A stretch of DNA of 64,000 bases. Origin: Patiria miniata (taxonomy: Eukaryota; Echinodermata; Asteroidea; Valvatida; Asterinidae). Under the pieces are notes generated by a model. The model was not told the origin of the DNA. It searched no databases and saw only the letters and a program-made list of their open reading frames with translations. The DNA lies in assembly GCF_015706575.1 (NCBI RefSeq), contig NW_024037069.1, positions 44,275,553-44,339,552 of the forward strand, read 5' to 3'. Positions within the stretch are counted from its first letter, which is position 1. Each line of letters begins with the position of its first letter. Shown here one piece after another: positions 50,227 through 60,445 of the stretch. A program made the position numbers and the translations under genes.

Positions 50227-50741
50227 AGGGAATATACATCATTTGCTTTTGCTGTAATTTTCAGAAATGGATGGAATTGGGGGGTTGGAAATATAAAGCA
50301 AATATAGTTACACTGACTTTTTGGAGGTTTTGGGTTCGAGAATGCTATAAAAACCAAGAAAAACGATCATTTTCCTGTAGTCTGGTTCCCTGACTCCATA
50401 TAAGAAGAAACAAAGCAGTTTACATACATTGGGGAATTGTAAGGTCAGGGAACCAGTCTAGCTGGCTCGTACCCGTTCATAGGTGTGTAATCGATTGCAA
50501 ACAAGTGCAATGGTCAATTGGGTCCAGTATTTGAAAAAAAAGCCAGTTGTTTCCAACGCTGATCGGCCGATCAGCGTTGGAAATTGATACAAAAATACCA
50601 CTTTTCTTGAAAATGACAGTATACCAGGTGCCATAATTTTACAAGATGCTTTAGACTGTCATTTACCAAAATCCTATTCAGGTATTTCGCAAAAACTTGG
50701 TAGTTTTATTTTTCGATGTTTGCAAATGTTGTATATTCCCT
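50227..50741. mobile_element. MITE family M1, copy 2, with TIRs and an internal inverted repeat
   Basis: The terminal repeats are AGGGAATATACATCATTTGC at 50227-50246 and its inverse at 50722-50741 (19 of 20 match). Inside are a second inverted pair, CTGGTTCCCTGAC / GTCAGGGAACCAG (near 50383 and 50443), and a perfect 34-bp palindrome at 50550-50583. It is homologous along its length to 16015-16490. No coding capacity is seen and the superfamily is not assigned. Confidence 0.75.
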
Positions 50742-50949
50742 TTAACCCTCCGACGCAGAAAGCACATTTACTAACACGCTTACAGTAAGGGGTCCCTCCG
50801 GGGACCCAGATATTTAGCGCCTTGGTTTGAGGCTACACAACACAGTATCTATATGTATACAATCTCGACATGTCTGTAGACTATAAATAAGGAGGTCATT
50901 GACAGGAAACAGATGTTGTATACATAGTCTGTGGTCAAGTCGTGCACTT

Positions 50950-53210
50950 GGCTACCCGCAAGTAACTTTGTTTTGTGCACGTGTATATGGGCAGCCCAGG
51001 TTGTCAGGCTCAGATATGCCTGACCCGGGGTCACACACTAAAGGTGACTGCATATATCCGTAGTGGGTGTCTCTGGCTAGGATTAGATGGAAGATCACCA
51101 GAATTGGTTGGAAAATTATTAGAGTTACCGACAGCGAAGAGAAGTCGACGGGGAAAGACAGCAACGACGGCCACCCAAGCAACCAGCCCAGGTACGAGCA
51201 CACCGATTGACGCCTCGGCACAATCGACTCATCAGCCACTGGCAGATGGATCACAGCAACCAAGCCAGCCAAGCGCCAGCGTTGGACAGCAATACCAGCA
51301 GCAGGCACCAACCCTTCAGCAGCCACTACAAATACAGCCCGGAGGTCTTACCGCACCGGGGGTCGTGTACTCATCGGCTCCGCAAACAGCTCAGCAGCAG
51401 GAGTACGGTCAGGCATCGGGAGTGGCTATATGCCACAGAGACCGGGTGAGCTCCAAACGTCTTCTGTAAACCCCGTCCCTATAACTACCCCGGCCCCACT
51501 AAGTTCTCCGGCCGCATCCTTCCCTTCCCACGTTCCGAGTCCAACCGCCCTATTAAGCGCAATACCTGCCGTAACAGAGCCCCTAAAGTCTCAAGCGGCG
51601 GCTGTGCTGGGGACTTCTCCCTATCACCCCAAGGTGAAATACTTGGGGCATCTGTACCACAAAAAGTCAAGGAAAAAATCTGGAAGGGAGAATACGTAAA
51701 CCTCAGTACACTAGTACAAAAAAACCAGGGGTAACAGAGTCCGGCCCAGCGTTAGGCGAGCTTACACTAGTCCAAGTTGGCCAACAATTAAAGATTAAAT
51801 CAGCCACACCGACAAAAAAAAACAAAATTTACTCTTTAGAAGTATGGACCAATGTGTTTTTCGTGTATGCAACTATTTACCTGCAAACTAACGCAGGGTG
51901 CGCACAAGAAATACTGAAGTACTGCCATTCTATTCGCTCAGCAGCGGCGCGATACTCCGGATATGGGTGGCGAGAGTACGATATTGAATTCAGATCGAAG
52001 CATGTAGGGCAGAGCAAGCCATGGGCAGATATCGATGGGGAACTATGGTTAATCCATGTAGTAGGGGGCGGCCATTGCGATCTACGGGCAGTAGCTCAAC
52101 GGAGCAACCGTTCCAGGGAAGAAAACGCTAGGACGGGCCGTTTCATCCCGCTTAACCGCGCACAGGTTCCTTTCGCGCAAACAATACCATGCAGCCAGGC
52201 GGAAACCAGCCCGGTGCCGGTATCTGCTATGAAGCCAACTTTGGCACCGGGAAATGCACCAGGCCCAACTGCTGGTTCAGTCACAAATGCATTGCATGTG
52301 GAGCAACTGACCATGGGAAAGTCACATGTCTAAAACCTGACTCCACTACCGGTAGTCGCGAGTAGTTATGGAGGTGGGGGTACTAGACTGGGCGGAGGAA
52401 AAGGTAGGGCAGCTTCCGCTATATCCATATGTGTGGCATATTGTTTACTCACGTAACTGGGATGACCCCCCCCCCCCCCCCAAACACTTCCTCGTAAAAA
52501 AAAAAAAAAAAAAAACCCAACAAAACGAAACAAAACGAAACAAAACAAAAACCAAAAAACGATGCAAGAAGACTTTCGGCGCCAAGGGAAGTCACGAGAT
52601 ATCAGACGGCGGGATATCCCTTAGTGAAATACAAACAACGGGCAGGTGGCGCAGCGACGCTTTTAGTTATACATCCGCAAATAAAGCATGCTACAAAGAA
52701 AGCAAAACTGGCTAAAAAAAATCTTGTGTTTTCCTTCCAGCTAATTGCAGAGGAAATGTGTGGGTGGTCGGCGACAGTCTCGTTCGGAGAGCAAATGAGA
52801 GAGCCAGCTCCACAGGAAAGCAGAATTTGGGACTGTCTCAATCAGTAGTGACATGGATGGGAAAAGGCGGAGCAACTCTCCAGGACTTTCTGAGCAAACT
52901 CCAACGACGAACGCGTCGTAGTTTGCCCCCAGATACGATTATAACTCACCTAGGGTCGAACGACTTGGGTAAATGGCCTGCCAAAGAATGCCGCCAAGCG
53001 ATCGAAACAGCTCAGATCCTCAAAAGAGGATATATATCTCACTTGGCCGGCAATATTACCCAGGTTGTTTTTATAATGGATATGAGCGTTGTACGTCACA
53101 AGTAAAAATAGAGAATATTCGCAAATCGTTGAATAGGTGCGCCCAAAGAAAAGTACTGCGGCTTGATGAAACCTACATGTACACTGCAAAAATATTGGGT
53201 AAATAAATAC
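50950..53210 (+). mobile_element. Fossil retrotransposon fragment, tyrosine-recombinase (DIRS/Ngaro-like) type, with SGNH hydrolase-like part
   Basis: This is a broken, moderately old copy with several breaks. Its recognisable parts, in order, are a Gln/Pro/Thr-rich low-complexity segment (about 51.13-51.6 kb), a gag-like core with a WREYDIEFR-type block (about 51.85-52.2 kb), a CCHC zinc knuckle of the form C-x2-C-x4-H-x4-C (52288-52329) preceded by a CCCH-like cluster, a simple-sequence stretch (52.47-52.56 kb), and an SGNH-hydrolase-like segment with VWVVGDSLVRRA and HLGSNDLG blocks (about 52.75-53.1 kb). SGNH hydrolase domains are known from Ngaro-type elements and from some LINEs. No reverse transcriptase, recombinase or terminal repeats are seen, so the family call is tentative. 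It lies opposite to the host gene, in what would be an intron of the extended model. Confidence 0.6.
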
Positions 53211-53381
53211 CCACCGATGGGCGAATAGTGCACGTTCAACTGTGGGACAAAATTGTCTATACATATTGCGTTGTTTATATTTTACCTAACGAATCATTTC
53301 CCCAATATTTTTACTGTGTATATGAATATGAGCATTTGTCGGGGAAGATGGGGGTGGGGGAATGCAACCACGCCATGACAT

Positions 53382-53755
53382 GTGGAGTACTGTGGCCTCG
53401 TGGTTAAGGGCACTGATTCGTGGTCTGCGGGTAAAGATGCAGGTTGTGGGTTCGAGTCCTGGCGGGGTCATGGTGCGTGTGCCCTTGGGCAAGGCACTTT
53501 GTCACTCATTGCTTCTCTTCACCCAGGAGTAAATGGGTACCTGTGAAGGCAGAGATGGTTATTGTGATTGCATTAGCTTCCTTGCGCCTAACAGGCTGCA
53601 TCGAGCTGTATACTCCCCAGGGAGCTGAAATGGTATTTGGAATGTTTCATGTGCCCAATTAGCAGGGGTAATAATGATGTAAGGCCTTGAGCACTAGTCA
53701 TGGTGGATACGTGCGCTTTATAAATATCCACTATTATTATTATTAGTATTATTAT
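53382..53755 (+). mobile_element. tRNA-derived SINE with 6-bp target site duplication
   Basis: The head carries RNA polymerase III promoter boxes: A-box-like TGGCCTCGTGGT at 53393-53404 and an exact B box GGTTCGAGTCC at 53449-53459. A long central domain follows (CCTTGGGCAAGGCACTTTGT, then a CACCCAGGAGTAAATGGGTA block, then a CTGTATACTCCCCAGGGAGC block), and the 3' end is GCGCTTTATAAATATCCA plus an ATT-rich tail. The element is flanked by TGACAT at 53376-53381 and 53756-53761. A related repeat at 43.86 kb shows the uninterrupted site, confirming the ends. The central domain resembles SINE cores widespread in aquatic deuterostomes (recollection, not searched). Confidence 0.85.
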
Positions 53756-54024
53756 TGACATCACCGGGTATCAAATTACAAGTGTTCAATGATAACAGTT
53801 GACAAATACTTTCAACCATAACTCTTGCTATGCATGCAATGAAGTACCGTGTTCATTTTTTGTGGTGTGGTTGATATCGCCTTGGTAGAATGCTTGATCC
53901 TGAGCAAGAAGCCGTTTGATCTTTACTTCCGATTTTCTCGAACGTGCAATGTGAAATAAATATACCGTAATAACTTAAGGTAGCATTTTACTACCATTAT
54001 ACTGATTGAGTAAAATGTTTAATA

Positions 54025-54613
54025 CAGGGCGAGTCAAAAAAAGCAGAACCCAAACCCCCAAAATTATATTACATATTTAAAAAAAAAAAATATGTAGCAC
54101 GACAAATAATAATGACTGGAAGTCAATTTCATAAGCTACTTTTAGATGAAAAAAATACTGAAATTGCTAACCGTAAAACCTGTTTCGTCAAAACAAAACA
54201 AAATATTGTGTATTCTGACTGTTTGGGACAACGAAGAAAATGACACAGACTAGTTGTTTCAACAACTATCAACAACTGTAGTACACAGTCTCTTTAGTAA
54301 CAGCCCTAGGTAGGCAAACAATTATATGCTTTATAAAATCCTTTTTTTTAAGTCGTGCCTTCAAAAGGACTTTATTGAATATTTTTAACGTTTACACTGA
54401 GGTTTTATGTGACGACGATTCTTGAAATCGTTTTGGACGAAACAGGTTTTAGGGTGATTGTGTTTAAAATGGTGATATATTTTGAACGGGTTAAGCAGTT
54501 TCAGTAAGTTATTCATCCAAAAGTACCTTATGAAATTATTTTTAAATATGAAATAAGATTTTGGGGGTTTGGGTTCCGCTTTTTTTTTACTCACTTTTTT
54601 TTTACTCACCCTG
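54025..54613 (+). mobile_element. Mariner/Tc1-type non-autonomous element with TIRs and TA duplication
   Basis: The left end begins CAGGGCGAGTCAAAAAAAGC followed by AGAACCCAAACCCCCAAAAT. The right end is the inverse, ATTTTGGGGGTTTGGGTTCC, then two TTTTTTTACTCAC units and CCCTG. TA flanks both sides (54023-54024 and 54614-54615), and the R1 copy at 44.1 kb lacks the insert. TA duplications and CAGGG.GAGTCAAAA termini are typical of mariner/IS630-group elements. The 589-bp interior has no recognisable transposase, so it is a non-autonomous or deleted copy. Confidence 0.8.
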
Positions 54614-54781
54614 TAAGAATTGCCAATCACAAAAATGACATGATAACGTTATAGTCTAAAAAAGCGTCCTCTAGCAGGATACTTTAAATATGTTTCTATT
54701 TTTACTGAAAAACCATTGGATGAAATATTACAATATGGGCACTATCGAATTTCTCAGAAAACCTCACATTATTTGGCGAGG

Positions 54782-56390
54782 ATTACGTCATCAGGCCTCA
54801 GGCTATTGGCCGTTACGGTGACAAAACCATCAAAATTATCAAAATTCACGCCTTACCAAAAAGTAATCCTACAAAATTAAGATTTTATAATAATAATGCT
54901 TTGTATTTTTTTTATGCAAGAACTGTCAAAAAAAGTTCTCCAGAAAAGATAAAAATAATGGTGGTGATATTTCCGGGATTCCCAACATGCATTGTTGTTG
55001 TTCTTATATTAATTTTAGTCTGAAATGGACAGTTCAAAAGTTTGGGTCAACATAATTTGGTTTTGACTTATATGCATCATTCCATGTTTTATATTAAAAT
55101 AGTTCTGTTTTCTCGATTTCTCATGTTTTTAGAAAAGTTAAGTCCAAAACGCCATAGCGTACACGCATGTGCGGATGTCGTTAGGAATAAAAATTCGCGG
55201 TCGGTTCACATTGTTCTTCCATCCTTATTTCTATATGCAATTTTCGAAACCATCCCATCAAAATTCTTTTGACCCACAAAGTTACCGTAAGAGGGCGGTA
55301 TACCCAATTTTTAGGACAAATCATCATGTTCGTGATTTTGTCCCCATTTTTTTTTTATTCCACAAGAACTATAAAAGAGTACCCCCAAATAAAAGAATCA
55401 TGAATATTAGATGCAGCCACATTGGACTCCTATAGCATGCATTGTAAGTGGTCATGCGACCGTAAATTGTAGTCTAGAGTAAATACTTGATGGTTTTGAT
55501 CAAAACAATACCAAAGAGGCCAAATCTTATGATTACTTGTGTTCGCTTAGTCGTTCCCATGGTAACCAATGACATCTTACAAATTCGTTTTTCGTATCAA
55601 GAGTTAGCAAGCGTCACCAAATTTCATGCCGATGGGAAAATCGTTCTTGAGCTATTTCGAAACTTATATAGGGGATGGAAACATGTGAGCCCTGGTCGTG
55701 ATAGGGTTAAACTTGATTCCTGACTTTGTGTCGGGTTTGATGTTCAATCAAAGTTTCAGGTTCATGGTATGAATTGTTTTGAAGAAAAGAGGCTCAGAAT
55801 TATGCAACTGCCGAAATTGACAACAACCACCCTACCGCACAACGAAAGTCGCATCAGGCAAAAAAAGAAGTCCCCATTACGGCCTTCTTGTTATTACATT
55901 ACCGGTCGGTTTTTGTTTATTACGGGTAGAAAGTACATTGCGGGTCAATTGTTATTACATTACCGGTCGGCATTACATTTCGGGTCGATTATTACTTTAC
56001 GGGTCGTAACATAAAAGACCAAAAAATAAAAGCTCAAGCCAAGCCTTAAAGACTTTCGCTCAGCCTTGTCCCAACTAAGGTAGTACTTAGAATTCTTCGC
56101 GCGATCAATAACCTCACAATTTTGGGAGATTTGAACATCGTCACATTAAACAGACCTCTATTTGAATAGACCTCTAATTTGTTTTTACACTATCGAGCGC
56201 CATTATACAATTTTGGGCGGCCAGCAATTTGCATTAACTTCAATGAAAAGGAAGGTGGCTATCAGTGTCCATGTCCAACAAGTGAGGACGCTAGCTAAGA
56301 CTCGCTGCCTGTGCTAATTTCCTAGAGGTAAACATATAAAACAAGCTACGTCCTTGAAATGAATTGGCCTTTTTTAAATAAGGAACTTAC
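54782..56390. other. No gene seen; repeat-like fragments
   Basis: Short blocks around ATGCAAGAACTGTC.AAAA at 54.9 kb, with related CACAAGAACTATAAAAGAGT at 55.36 kb and GCAAGAACTGCCAAAAGAGT at 49.86 kb, suggest a degraded dispersed repeat. GGTCGGTTTTTG and GGGTCG-type short repeats occur at 55.9-56.0 kb. No exon is supported. Confidence 0.4.
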
Positions 56391-56600
56391 AGCAATTCAG
56401 CCAGTTCTGGACCTCTTCGATGTCCCCACTATGAAGGAAGGTGTCACGGTATTCCACCTTGAATGGTCTGATTGGTGTATGACTTGACATCCCACCCAAC
56501 CACACCTTGGTGCAGAGGCATGGGTCTCGTACAGGAATCACCCATCGGTACTTGAAATCTGAGTCTGCATCCGGCTCCTGCATGATTGTGCAATCCATCC
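56391..56600 (-). CDS. Phase 1-1 exon encoding an unrecognised cysteine-containing extracellular module
   Basis: The exon follows a strong acceptor (ccttctttttcag) at 56601 and ends at a perfect GTAAGT donor after 56391. Both boundaries are phase 1 (210 nt). It encodes about 69 residues: MDCTIMQEPDADSDFKYRW, then DPCLCTKVWLGGMSSHTPIR and a C-terminal EEVQNWLNC, with four cysteines plus one in the codon split or read through at the donor. I do not recognise the family. It joins in frame to the signal-peptide exon at 60337-60274. Downstream it is phase-compatible with exon B at 43645. If the donor were not used, the frame would stop a few codons later at 56374, giving a small secreted peptide of about 95 residues. 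The donor quality makes splicing more likely. Confidence 0.55.
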
Positions 56601-59600
56601 CTGAAAAAGAAGGCAAACGGTTTAGCATGTTGAAGCATCTGTTCTCTTTTGCTCCTGCGATCTCTATTTCTTACGCGTAGAAGTGCGGAAGCTAGTAGGG
56701 CCACAAATATTTAAAACAATTCAAAATTGGTATGTTATACAGCGCGCGGTGAGTTAGCCTACTCCCGATGCCCCCGACACGATGAGAATTTCATCGCGGC
56801 GAGTTAGTATCTCTCGAGACAGTAACTCATCGCGGCGACATACCAATTTGGAAAAAAGAAACCATTGCTTGTGGCCTAGGCCCTCTACGTTTCTGTAAAA
56901 TTCTTGCTCATTTGAGAAAGTTTTGGACGTCAAATATCGTCCGGTTTGAATAACGCCCATATATTAGTTGTATATGCCCGTCCCCCCCCCCCAATCAACA
57001 TCAATTTTGCAGCAGCCGGGTGACCAAAACAGAAATCTTGCTACCTTCTAGCCCTAAGTGGTCCGTTAGTAAATTTGTTGTCACCCATCGCCCCGTCCCC
57101 CATCCACTGATCTCCGTGTAAAATACCTGCATAGCTCTTTGGCCATTCTGCGTAGCGACTATACAAATGAAGCTACGCACTGGTTCCCGTAGTCTGAGTA
57201 TCACCCGTTATCCACGGAGCCAATTCCTGTATAACGTCTGATATGTCCAGAGACTCTAGACATGCAGATAAATGCAAGCCGCGCGCCAGCCAATCGGAGT
57301 CGACTTTATTAAACCGTGACGTCATTTCATTCCTAAATCACGACTAAATGGTTTGATTGGTAAATTCGAATGCAGTGTTTTGTAATACAACATGATAAAC
57401 AGGACTCGTTTATACTACGCTGCATCGGAAGTCCTGTTTATTACGTCACGATTTAATATGTTTTGTTTGCTGCCCCCAACGACGACTTTTACACAAATTG
57501 CACGTTCGGGTCGAAACAGGACCTGAAAAACAGCTCTCAAAAAGTACCCTTTGTACTCATTTCATGACAGACACAATAGTCGTTTTTATTTCATCACACC
57601 TTAGGCTACATGTACCCCAAAAATGATGGAAATGTCTTCGAGCATTCCACAACCTCTTTAAACTCGGACTGTGCAATCGGACTGTGCAGTAGATCTATTG
57701 TGCAGTAGATGTTTTGTTCAAAATATTCATCTGTAATATTGACAGCGACAGAAACATTCATTGAAGCAGAGCTATTATCAGCCTGTTTTTTTTCTCGCCC
57801 ACTCACCACTGCCTTCTATAAACAAGATGGTAATAATCGACAATTACTTTGACTGACGATGTCAAGGTATTAGATATATGCACTCTCCTCTGCAGCACAT
57901 CCTCTAGATGTTCATCTAATTACTCTACACCGATAATTACTGCGGCATGCAGGTCATTATAATTTTCATGTCAAGACGGAATAAGTATGACTGTGGTACC
58001 TCCTTTAATTGGTGTTTAATGTGGTTGCTTTAAATCAAGTCAAAGGACAGGTACCAAGTTCCTGGGCATTTAATTTGATGAAAATCTATCTTGGAACAAA
58101 CATATAGAAATCCTTTCAGGTTAGATTTCAAAGACCATTGGCGTGATAAATCGATTGAAGTTCATCTTACCAAGTACTATTCTTTTAACACCTGATAATT
58201 CATGTGTTCTTTCATATTTAAATTACGATATTCGTATATGGGGTGGCCCAACTTCAAATTGTAATCAAATGTTTTTATTACAGAAGAAAGCTGCCAGAAT
58301 AATTACAAAATCCTCTTTCTTTAAACATAGAAATTCAATGACCTGTGTTACTTTGACTTCGTTAAATCTATGTTTAATTTAAACATGAATTACTTCCAGT
58401 CAATTTCAATAATATGTTTACTTTGTCTTCATCAGTACATTCACATGAAAATCGTAGGGCATCAAAGGGTAATTTCTGCATCAACTACAATCGTACCTCT
58501 GTATCAAAAGTAAACTGACATTAAATGGTATACTCAAGAGGCTTGCGTTTCTTTGTTAATCTGACTTTGGTTGGGGTATGGATGCTATTTTTGACAAGAA
58601 ACTTTACAATTATTTTATTTCATTTGGAAACGGAAATCAGATATGAGGGTTTATAAGTTTCTTAAAAAAAGAAGTGCAAACAAAATGCTAAAGCAATTAA
58701 TTTCGGTTGAATGGCGAGTTTATGGTGTTTTTTATAAAGTTTTGTCTATGTTCATTTTTAAATATTTGTTTCTTATTCTAACCTTAACCAAAATAAATTA
58801 CTTTCATAAGAATGAAAATCGTTTATCTTTAATCCGCAAAATACAATAGAAGTAAATTACCATTGTTTTTTCCGTATGTTTTGCATGATTATTTAAGGAT
58901 GGATTCTCTTCGTAGTAGGGGAGAGTGGGTAATTTTAGGCAAGCAGACTTGACATTAGCTTATTTACCCCTGACTTCACCTATCTATATTACAAAAAAAA
59001 ACGTTGTGCCGGGCAAGGATGGCCAATGTTAAATAAATAACAACGTACACGCCAGGCTCCCATTAACGAAAGGACGATAAATTAGACATGATATTATATA
59101 TATTATATAATGGCTATTAGTACAGACGAATGAGCCATTTGTGGATCTGCTATATTTTTTGACGACCTTGAACCAATCTTGCTTCATTGCAAAATTGTTG
59201 CCGAAATAATAATTACCGGCAATGGGGTAATAGGGAGAATTTCCCATAGACTTGTGCACAAAAAAATTCCGATTTAAATGTGCCCTAACCCAATAGTCAC
59301 TTGTCCTTTTTCCACGAATTTCGGTATTTTTACTAATTAGACCACGAGCAACAAATATAACCTAATTTCAACAGCAAAATATTTTGCCTCTAAAGGGGGG
59401 CTGCGCCAATAGGGAGACACCTAGGTGTCTCCCTAATAGTACATTTGTAGGAATATATTTTATCATATGCACAAACAATTGTGAATACATAAAATGGGGA
59501 TTTCTCTTTGGAAATACCCCACATTTTATTCCTCACTTCCAAAAATTATAATTTGGTTTCCCTTAAAAATTCACTTATAGAAATTTCTTGGCCTATAACG

Positions 59601-60273
59601 TTACTGATATAATTTCGCTTGACCAATTGTGGGCGTACAAGCCTTCTCTCACTTCATTCTGAAGATATTTTGGTGAAAATTAAGTAGTTGTGTTTGTTCG
59701 GGAAAATGGGGATGACTTCCTCCTTCCCAATTAGCTGAGTCTCCAGCTAATTGCGGAGACTCGGCCCCTTGTGTCCCCTGAGAAAGAGCTATCAAACGTG
59801 AGTGGCCACTTCGGGATGACGCCTCAGCAAATGCCACATTCGCACATGAACCTGCAGTTTTGGTACTCATGATATGTTTCAGGTTTCTCAGAGGGTGGTT
59901 TAGAGTTATTTTATTGTAGTACTTGAACAATGAATGCACATAACATTGACTCGTGTCTTTCCAAGCGATACAAAAGCAACGCCGTCTGTCTCCTCCCATT
60001 AACTCATGTCTGTTTACTGTTAAATTAAAAAGAAATTCCGTACATAATTTCTCTGGTTTAGAAGAATTTCATTAAACTACCAAAAGTCCTCTTTTTTGCC
60101 ATCCAATTAGAAAAAAGTTTTGTAGATCTATAAGGTGACGACTTTACACATCAAGTGAAAATGTATCCGTCCACGCTCCCGTGAGTCAACATAGCAAACA
60201 ACATTAAATTATGAAAAAAGAACATATACAAATCACTGATGACTCTACAAATTTGAATACATTTCAATGTTAC
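56601..60273 (-). other. Intron between the two upstream exons
   Basis: This 3.7-kb stretch is bounded by GTAACA and TTCTTTTTCAG on the minus strand. It includes the LINE tail (58.03-58.72 kb), a perfect 26-bp palindrome (59410-59435) and a GAGTCTCC/GGAGACTC hairpin near 59735-59764. Nothing else is recognised. Confidence 0.5.
58030..58720 (+). mobile_element. Decayed LINE fragment: C-terminal end of reverse transcriptase ORF
   Basis: Conceptual translation in the plus direction shows, in order, KFLGI, DENLSWNKHIE, SKTIGVINRLKFILP, VLSYLNYDIRIWGG, LLQKKAARIITKSSFFKHRN, FNNMF then VHSHENRRAS, and a final F..FLKKR. This series (KFLG.D..L.W..HI, YLNY.I.IWG, LQKKA.RII, VHSH.TR) is the thumb/C-terminal region of CR1/Jockey-group non-LTR reverse transcriptases. 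Several frameshifts and stops separate the blocks, so it is dead and 5'-truncated. I cannot place the clade more precisely. It lies in the intron between the two upstream exons. Confidence 0.75.
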
Positions 60274-60337
60274 CTTTAACTTCTTCAGCGAGGCAGGCAA
60301 GGCTTAAGAGTACGGCAGTAAACGCCAACGTCGCCAT
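60274..60337 (-). CDS. Upstream first coding exon with a second signal peptide
   Basis: On the minus strand ATGGCG at 60337 (G at -3 and G at +4, a strong start context) opens MATLAFTAVLLSLACLAEEVK, a canonical signal peptide with a likely cut after the LACLA stretch. The frame then meets a GTAACA donor beginning at 60273 in phase 1. Short signal-peptide exons ending in phase 1 are typical of modular secreted proteins. Joined to 56600-56391 the frame stays open. An inverted CCAAT box lies about 60 nt upstream. The exon sits about 110 bp from the start of a 1.5-kb tandem duplication, so its 5' flank has recently been rearranged. It could be the first exon of the PAN/FAMeT locus (alternative promoter) or of a separate gene. 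Confidence 0.6.
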
Positions 60338-60395
60338 GTCAGAGGAGTCTCCTGTTATCTACACTGGCAGTACTCAGGATGTTAACCGCTATAGT

Positions 60396-60400
60396 CCAAT
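60396..60400 (-). promoter_or_regulatory. Candidate inverted CCAAT box upstream of the signal-peptide exon
   Basis: The minus strand reads ATTGG (CCAAT on plus) about 60 nt before the ATG at 60337, in a common position for a proximal CCAAT element. No clear TATA box is seen. This is a short motif with weak support on its own. Confidence 0.25.
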
Positions 60401-60445
60401 CAATCTGATTGCTTCTGTCTGGAGGTAAAACACGCATCGACCAAA

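Larger units (their letters stand above)
53305..54781 (+). repeat. Dispersed repeat family R1, copy 2 (interrupted by a SINE and a TIR element)
   Basis: Aligned by eye to copy 1 at 43795-44270, this copy has the same order of blocks: ATGAGC.TTTGTCGG, CCATGACA, the CTTTCAACCATAACTCTTGC block, TGATCCTGAGCAAGAAGCCG, a CGAACGTGCAATGTGAAATA block, GGTAGCATTTTACTACCATT, AAAAAAGCGTCCTC and TTTCTCAGAAAACC.CACATT. Two insertions split it: the SINE at 53382-53755 and the TA-flanked element at 54025-54613. I see no terminal repeats or coding remnant that would classify the family. Confidence 0.8.

Noticed and set aside
53382-53460. A genuine tRNA gene
   Set aside because: The A and B boxes are present, but no cloverleaf closes, and the unit continues into a SINE core with a target duplication.
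59649-59999. 116-codon minus-strand open frame inside the upstream intron
   Set aside because: No domain recognised and no convincing splice sites. It contains a GAGTCTCC/GGAGACTC hairpin and probably derives from a repeat.
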